Below are positions 60,055-64,000 of a DNA stretch of 64,000 nucleotides, in pieces. The stretch is taken from contig JABIBA010000009.1 in assembly GCA_018652955.1 (NCBI GenBank), forward strand, positions 62,001 to 126,000, in the 5' to 3' direction. The stretch is from Candidatus Peribacter sp. Its GTDB lineage: Bacteria > Patescibacteriota > Gracilibacteria > Peribacterales > Peribacteraceae. Position 1 is the stretch's first letter; each line of letters opens with the position of its first letter. Position numbers and translations under genes: made by a program. The notes beneath the pieces were generated by a model. That model made no database searches and had not been told where the DNA came from. It worked only from the letters and a program-made list of their open reading frames with translations.

Positions 60055-62397
60055 TTATATCGCGAGTGTGTCAGCTATTCCAGATGCAGTATCCGATCCA
60101 GTTGCACCTGGTCCTGTGACGTGATCTACATCATCGTAGTGAACAAAGGTCTTGTCATATATATCGGCAGAAAGCATATCTCTATTTCTAAACTGCTCTA
60201 CAACTTTAACAGAACCCTTTACTTTACGATCCAGCCAACCATCACGCGTCGGCTTGTGTCTTCGCACATCTTCTTCAAAATACTGATCGAGCTTTTCTTG
60301 CATTTCAGCACGGAAGTTTCGCTTCGCTTCTTCTGTACCACTCTTTTGTAACTGATCATCGAGTTCGATAATCATTTGGATGTAGTAGTTCGCTTTTTGG
60401 AGATGGTTAAAACCACCCTGCGTGTTCATGGCAAAAATACTACGCACGCCATCGACACCGATTAGGTGCGCATCAGAAATATTACCGTAGAAATCATCAT
60501 CTGCCTTTCCTGCATCGATAGAAGTATTCTTTTCAAGAATTGATCGACGGTAAGTAGAATATCTACTATCAAAAATTGATACGGTTTGGTCTCCATGGGT
60601 CACTACCTGTGCAGCCAACACTTGTGCAACAAGCTGGTCCAAAGTTAAGACCTTGGGGCCAAACTTTGCGGCAATTTCTGCATCTGTAGATCCGAACTTG
60701 CCTGCAATATCTTTTTCGATAACAGTGATGGCTTTTGCCAAGTCTCCGGCATATTCAAATTGATCAGGGTCATCACCTTTTTGCCATGCTTCAAGTTTAC
60801 TGCGGTCAATCTTAAAGAATGTAGGTGTCCATGCAGGATGTTCGATACCGATGTTTCCCAATTGGTCGAGAATATCGATTGGAACAAATTTTCGTGCTTC
60901 CGGATTGTTACGCAAGTGACTGAGGAAGATCGTCGATATCCATGTTCCACTCTCTCCGATTTTTCCTTTTCTCATTGCAATTTCTAGTGCTGTATACACT
61001 GCCCAATAGTTGTAAGCTTTAAGCTCATCTTTTATGAATTGTGCAATTGGCTCGATGTCCGCCTTTGTTCCAATAAGGTTTTCCATGCGCTTTTTCTGCG
61101 ACTCTTGACCACTGGAATCCTCCGATTGCATACGAATAAGGTTCTCTTTGTAGGACTCTGGGCTCCACCCATCTGGTACTGGAATCCTTACTCCAAAGAG
61201 AGTGCGAGCTCCAATATTTAAGTCATACAGCCAACCGCGTTCTGCCATGTATTCCATAGCACCATTGAATTTGTTTGCATTAAGTCGCAAGCCAGCAAGA
61301 GAACTCGCTGCAGCTGGGAATGTGGTGTTGTTTTGCTTCATGAGTTCTTTGTGTTGATTCTTCTCTTCTTCATTTTTTGATTCACGTGCAGTAGCAAGCT
61401 CGGTGTACACCTCGTTTCCGAGTGGCATGAACCGTAGTGCAGACCCAATTCCTGTAGCAAGACCGGCAGACACACGTTCGGCACGTTTGTCCCATGCAGA
61501 CTTGAGACCTTCATAGTATTTATTTCCAGCTCTAATTACATCCATTATAGATATGAGTCGTATGCTCCCTAGAGCAGCTCGTGCATTGCTAATTATTCCA
61601 GCTTTATTGTCATCTTGATCAGATGACTCCTGTTCACTTTGTAGGTCTTCGATGAATGCCTCTAATTCACCTTCGGTGTCTGTTAGATATCCTTCAATAG
61701 CCTCAACATGTTCCAGGGCATCTGCAGTTGCATTTCCAAAATCTTGATCTGCAAATCCTTGGTTTATTTCTTCCTGTATTCTTCGGCGCTCATCTCTAGG
61801 CATAGACATCCATTCGTTTATTCCTATGTCGTGCTCTGGAGCTAGTTCAATCTCTATTTCTGTACCCCCTTCGATTTCGTTACCATTTACATCACGAACA
61901 AATCGTTGAACAGCATCTCTGTAATCTGCCGGAGCCAAAGATCCACGTTCCCATTGTTGCTGTTTTTCCAACAGTTGTGTAACTGCAGCAAGTTTGAACT
62001 CATGCCTCCGATTCAAGGAGCTAATATCTGAAATAACTTCTTTGACCTGTGGTTTGTCTTTGTAATTCTCAAATCGATTCATAACATCTCGGAGTCTTTC
62101 GAGAGCAGATTGCGCTCTGCTATTAACCGACTCAGGTGTATCCATGGTGTTTGCTACCTCTGCTTGTGTTCCTTCGGCTACTCCTTCGACAGGCTGCTCT
62201 TCTTGCTCGGGTGTTACTTCTTGGTTTGCTTCTGCATTTTCTTCTGCATTTTCTTCAGCGCCTTCAGCCCCTTCTACATTTTCTTCTTCAGGATCTGTGT
62301 TATTTCCTCCTCCATTTGCAACATACAGCAAACGGTTCTCCTGCAGGGCAGGGGAGAGCTTTTTTGCAAAACGCCAGTGCCAGATGTGTTCCAGCAT
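60055..62397 (-). CDS. large hypothetical protein with acidic N-terminal region
   Basis: A 780-residue protein with no recognised family. Residues about 25-90 are Glu/Asn/Ala-rich (EGAEGAEENAEENAEANQEV). The rest is mostly helical and charged, with no clear signal peptide or membrane helix. It starts 1 nt after the upstream 2-TM gene stops (TAG, C, ATG), so it is translated with it and may work at the membrane. The start MLEHIWHWRF (62397) is inferred from this junction. Confidence 0.6.
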   Translation of the reverse strand: MLEHIWHWRFAKKLSPALQENRLLYVANGGGNNTDPEEENVEGAEGAEENAEENAEANQEVTPEQEEQPVEGVAEGTQAEVANTMDTPESVNSRAQSALERLRDVMNRFENYKDKPQVKEVISDISSLNRRHEFKLAAVTQLLEKQQQWERGSLAPADYRDAVQRFVRDVNGNEIEGGTEIEIELAPEHDIGINEWMSMPRDERRRIQEEINQGFADQDFGNATADALEHVEAIEGYLTDTEGELEAFIEDLQSEQESSDQDDNKAGIISNARAALGSIRLISIMDVIRAGNKYYEGLKSAWDKRAERVSAGLATGIGSALRFMPLGNEVYTELATARESKNEEEKNQHKELMKQNNTTFPAAASSLAGLRLNANKFNGAMEYMAERGWLYDLNIGARTLFGVRIPVPDGWSPESYKENLIRMQSEDSSGQESQKKRMENLIGTKADIEPIAQFIKDELKAYNYWAVYTALEIAMRKGKIGESGTWISTIFLSHLRNNPEARKFVPIDILDQLGNIGIEHPAWTPTFFKIDRSKLEAWQKGDDPDQFEYAGDLAKAITVIEKDIAGKFGSTDAEIAAKFGPKVLTLDQLVAQVLAAQVVTHGDQTVSIFDSRYSTYRRSILEKNTSIDAGKADDDFYGNISDAHLIGVDGVRSIFAMNTQGGFNHLQKANYYIQMIIELDDQLQKSGTEEAKRNFRAEMQEKLDQYFEEDVRRHKPTRDGWLDRKVKGSVKVVEQFRNRDMLSADIYDKTFVHYDDVDHVTGPGATGSDTASGIADTLAI

Positions 62398-62398
62398 G

Positions 62399-62875
62399 CT
62401 AGAGTTTACAGATACGAATAATAGTGTCAAGTACCTTTTCTCTTCGGTTGCTTAATTGTGGCAGCAAATGCGGTAGGAGGTCATGTAGTTTGTATGGATC
62501 CACTTCTCCTGTCTGGATTTTTACTGCGGTTCCGTTCGCTTTTTCGATATGCAGTTCGTAATACCCTGGGCATTTGAGAATCCAATACCCGTCGCATTCA
62601 CTCCATTCGCTATAGCTATCGTTTAGTGCAAATCCACTTCTCCACATTTCTATAGTGCTGAGATCAAGTTCCTTCGTATGCATTTTCCAGTACATAACAC
62701 TGAGCACGACAATGAGTACTGTAAATGTCCACGCAGAGGTCATAACACTGTAGGCGATACACATCGTAACAAAAAGCCCAGCGAGTATGTACCACAGGCG
62801 TGTTCGCTCGTGGTGCAAGTGTTCTGGTGCCTTCCATGTAAGAATTCTATCTTCCTCGGGTGGTTTTGTGTTCAT
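62399..62875 (-). CDS. two-helix membrane protein
   Basis: A 158-residue protein. MNTKPPEEDRILTWKAPEHL precedes two membrane helices (WYILAGLFVTMCIAYSVM and TFTVLIVVLSVMYW) and a soluble C-terminal domain (LHIEKANGTAVKIQTG). Resembles uncharacterised Patescibacteria proteins. TATAAT is 25 nt before ATG 62875. Coupled to the 780-residue gene. Confidence 0.65.
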   Translation of the reverse strand: MNTKPPEEDRILTWKAPEHLHHERTRLWYILAGLFVTMCIAYSVMTSAWTFTVLIVVLSVMYWKMHTKELDLSTIEMWRSGFALNDSYSEWSECDGYWILKCPGYYELHIEKANGTAVKIQTGEVDPYKLHDLLPHLLPQLSNRREKVLDTIIRICKL

Positions 62876-63026
62876 AATGTGTGTTTTGTGTAATCGTTTA
62901 ATTATAGCGGAAAAACGCCTTTTCGGGTATCGCACAGGGGTTGCGCTATCTTAGAAGTGTTCTGTAAGTATGTTTATGTGGAAATGGCTTATTTAAGCCC
63001 TAAACACTTAATATATATCAGAATAA

Positions 63027-63054
63027 TTGACCTTTCAGTTCGTCTAACTAGAAT
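63027..63054 (+). promoter_or_regulatory. sigma70-type promoter of tRNA-Val
   Basis: TTGACC (63027-63032), a 16-bp spacer and TAGAAT (63049-63054). A second possible -10, TACACT, lies at 63061-63066. Confidence 0.55.
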
Positions 63055-63077
63055 AGCGTCTACACTATCGGAGGTTT

Positions 63078-63154
63078 GGGCAATTAGCTCAGTTGGTTAG
63101 AGCGTTGCATTGACATTGCAGAGGTCACTGGTTCGAATCCAGTATTGCCCACCA
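63078..63154 (+). tRNA. tRNA-Val (anticodon GAC)
   Basis: Acceptor GGGCAAT pairs with ATTGCCC, the anticodon loop is TTGACAT, discriminator A and CCA are encoded. Confidence 0.94.
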
Positions 63155-63263
63155 TATGTTCTACTCAGCAGTAGAACTTAATTTTTCGCTTTGGTACCTC
63201 AAATAGTGCTTGTCTACTCTTTTATCGATCATCACAACCCTCCTCAAAAACCTGAGTCTCTTT

Positions 63264-63269
63264 TAGCAT
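63264..63269 (+). promoter_or_regulatory. -10 box of a leaderless promoter (comF)
   Basis: TAGCAT ends exactly 6 nt before ATG 63276. Confidence 0.45.
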
Positions 63270-63275
63270 AGGTAC

Positions 63276-63917
63276 ATGCTTCAAAAATTCCTCGATATCT
63301 TTTATCCAAAACATTCTTTGCAGGGGATATCAGGTTGTTGGATTACGACAGAAGAGTGGACAGATATTTTGTTTAACATGTATCGCGAGCAGCAACCTTC
63401 ATTGCAAGATCGTGGCCTCGGATCTATCGATACTATTTTGTCTGCTTGTAGTTATCATGATTCAATTTTATTGCAGCGAGCGTTATTCACATTTAAGTAT
63501 AGAAAAGTTCCAGGGCTCTCATCGCGGCTTGCAGATTTTATTATTCGCGCAGGTAGAGATCAGATTACCCCCGGCATGGTTGTCACGAGTGTCCCTCTTC
63601 ATTGGAGGAGACAGTTTGATCGTGGGTTCAATCAGTCCGCACTTCTAGCAAAACGCACAGCGAGTGTCTTAGATCTTCCGTATGAAAATATTTTACGTCG
63701 TGTTCGCGATACCGGTCATCAAGCGTGGCGTTCTCGTGACGAGAGGTTTACTTCTATGCACGATGCATTCGTAGTGGGCAAAAGAACTATTGCGCCAAAA
63801 CATGTCGTGCTAATAGATGACATAGCAACGACAGGTGCAACATTGAATGCGTGTGCAAAAGCATTAAAAAATGCAGGAACAACTCGGGTTGATGCGTGGG
63901 TAATTGCACGCGGATAA
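63276..63917 (+). CDS. ComF-family phosphoribosyltransferase
   Basis: A 213-residue protein of the ComF/ComFC group linked to natural transformation. The PRPP loop is VVLIDDIATTGATLNAC; VTSVPLHWRRQFDRGFNQS and HQAWRSRDER are conserved. The usual N-terminal CxxC zinc ribbon is missing: only lone Cys residues remain. With pilin-like and VirB4-like genes it is compatible with DNA uptake. Confidence 0.85.
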   Translation: MLQKFLDIFYPKHSLQGISGCWITTEEWTDILFNMYREQQPSLQDRGLGSIDTILSACSYHDSILLQRALFTFKYRKVPGLSSRLADFIIRAGRDQITPGMVVTSVPLHWRRQFDRGFNQSALLAKRTASVLDLPYENILRRVRDTGHQAWRSRDERFTSMHDAFVVGKRTIAPKHVVLIDDIATTGATLNACAKALKNAGTTRVDAWVIARG

Positions 63918-64000
63918 AAAAAGTTCACTTCACTACACATTGTTACGAAGAAAAATTTTTTCCGCATGAGTGCAACACGAAGTGGGTGTGGAAAACTTTT

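Noticed and set aside
61999-62455. Plus-strand frames near 62.1-62.4 kb
   Set aside because: They are the complement of the acidic N-terminal region of the 780-residue gene and lack any signal of their own.
1-64000. Mobile elements, prophage or integron
   Set aside because: No transposase, integrase, inverted repeats or attachment-site duplication seen; the tRNA-Lys 5' copy lacks a nearby integrase.

Overview
The window is 64 kb of a compact bacterial chromosome that most resembles Patescibacteria (Candidate Phyla Radiation), possibly a Peregrinibacteria/Peribacteria-type lineage. The assignment is inference from gene content. Genes are short and tightly packed, with many ATGA or TAATG junctions and several convergent pairs that overlap. 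A 5'-3' exonuclease stands alone rather than fused to DNA polymerase I. Peptidoglycan genes include an apparent murD-murL pair. There are S-layer-homology surface proteins, VirB2/TrbC-like pilins and a VirB4-like ATPase, and many lineage-type hypothetical exported proteins. TGA, TAG and TAA all end genes, so the code looks standard rather than the Gracilibacteria UGA=Gly code. I see no rRNA, CRISPR array, prophage, insertion sequence or replication origin. Seven tRNA genes are present: Lys-TTT, Gly-GCC, Met-CAT, Leu-CAA, Ile-GAT, Lys-CTT and Val-GAC.

Layout. 1-4.4 kb: the end of ruvB, a small EamA-like membrane protein, a GT4 glycosyltransferase, tRNA-Lys with an odd duplicated 5' end, an FTR1-like iron permease, tatD and tRNA-Gly. 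4.5-6.5 kb: three tandem pilin-like membrane proteins; the first has a signal peptide and an in-frame TAG. 6.5-12.2 kb: metG, a PUR-domain protein, a Ca-binding SLH protein, fmt, rbfA and an nrnA-like phosphoesterase. 12.2-19 kb: a VirB4-like ATPase, a lipoprotein, argS and an SH3b/NodB-like lipoprotein. 18.8-22.8 kb: a minus-strand envelope operon of murF, a DegT-type aminotransferase, femAB and a small TM protein. 22.9-26.6 kb: a Cys-repeat/Tyr-Glu-repeat exported protein and a transmembrane Ser/Thr kinase. 26.6-33 kb: a hydrolase, small membrane proteins, ppa, a ZIP transporter, an SLH protein, two lipoproteins, a CaCA antiporter and grpE.

33-45 kb: murD-murL directly behind tRNA-Leu, a Calx-beta surface protein, a BtuF-like protein, a CADD/TenA-like enzyme, glutamate dehydrogenase, thioredoxin reductase, a bL33-like protein, a Nudix hydrolase, recF, ruvC and a FecR-like exported protein. 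45-51.6 kb: 3-methyladenine glycosylase, an SGNH hydrolase, small secreted proteins, prs, a PRC-barrel protein, a fourth pilin-like protein and truB. 51.7-64 kb: two tandem TMTC-like membrane/TPR proteins with a starch-synthase C-domain protein, a FEN exonuclease, ftsA-ftsZ, dut, a 780-aa unknown protein paired with a 2-TM protein, tRNA-Val and comF.

The most striking genome-wide signal is promoter placement. At eleven genes a -10-like hexamer ends exactly 6 nt before the start codon, and at six more it ends 7 nt before, so their mRNAs are probably leaderless. I noticed almost no Shine-Dalgarno sequences. Several exported proteins, and a few other genes, instead have 19-25 nt between -10 and start, suggesting a second class with short leaders. 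Other points of interest are the amber-interrupted pilin gene, the tRNA-Lys 5' duplication with hairpins, the MurL route to D-Glu, the kinase with DCG in place of DFG, and the unusual repeat protein upstream of it.
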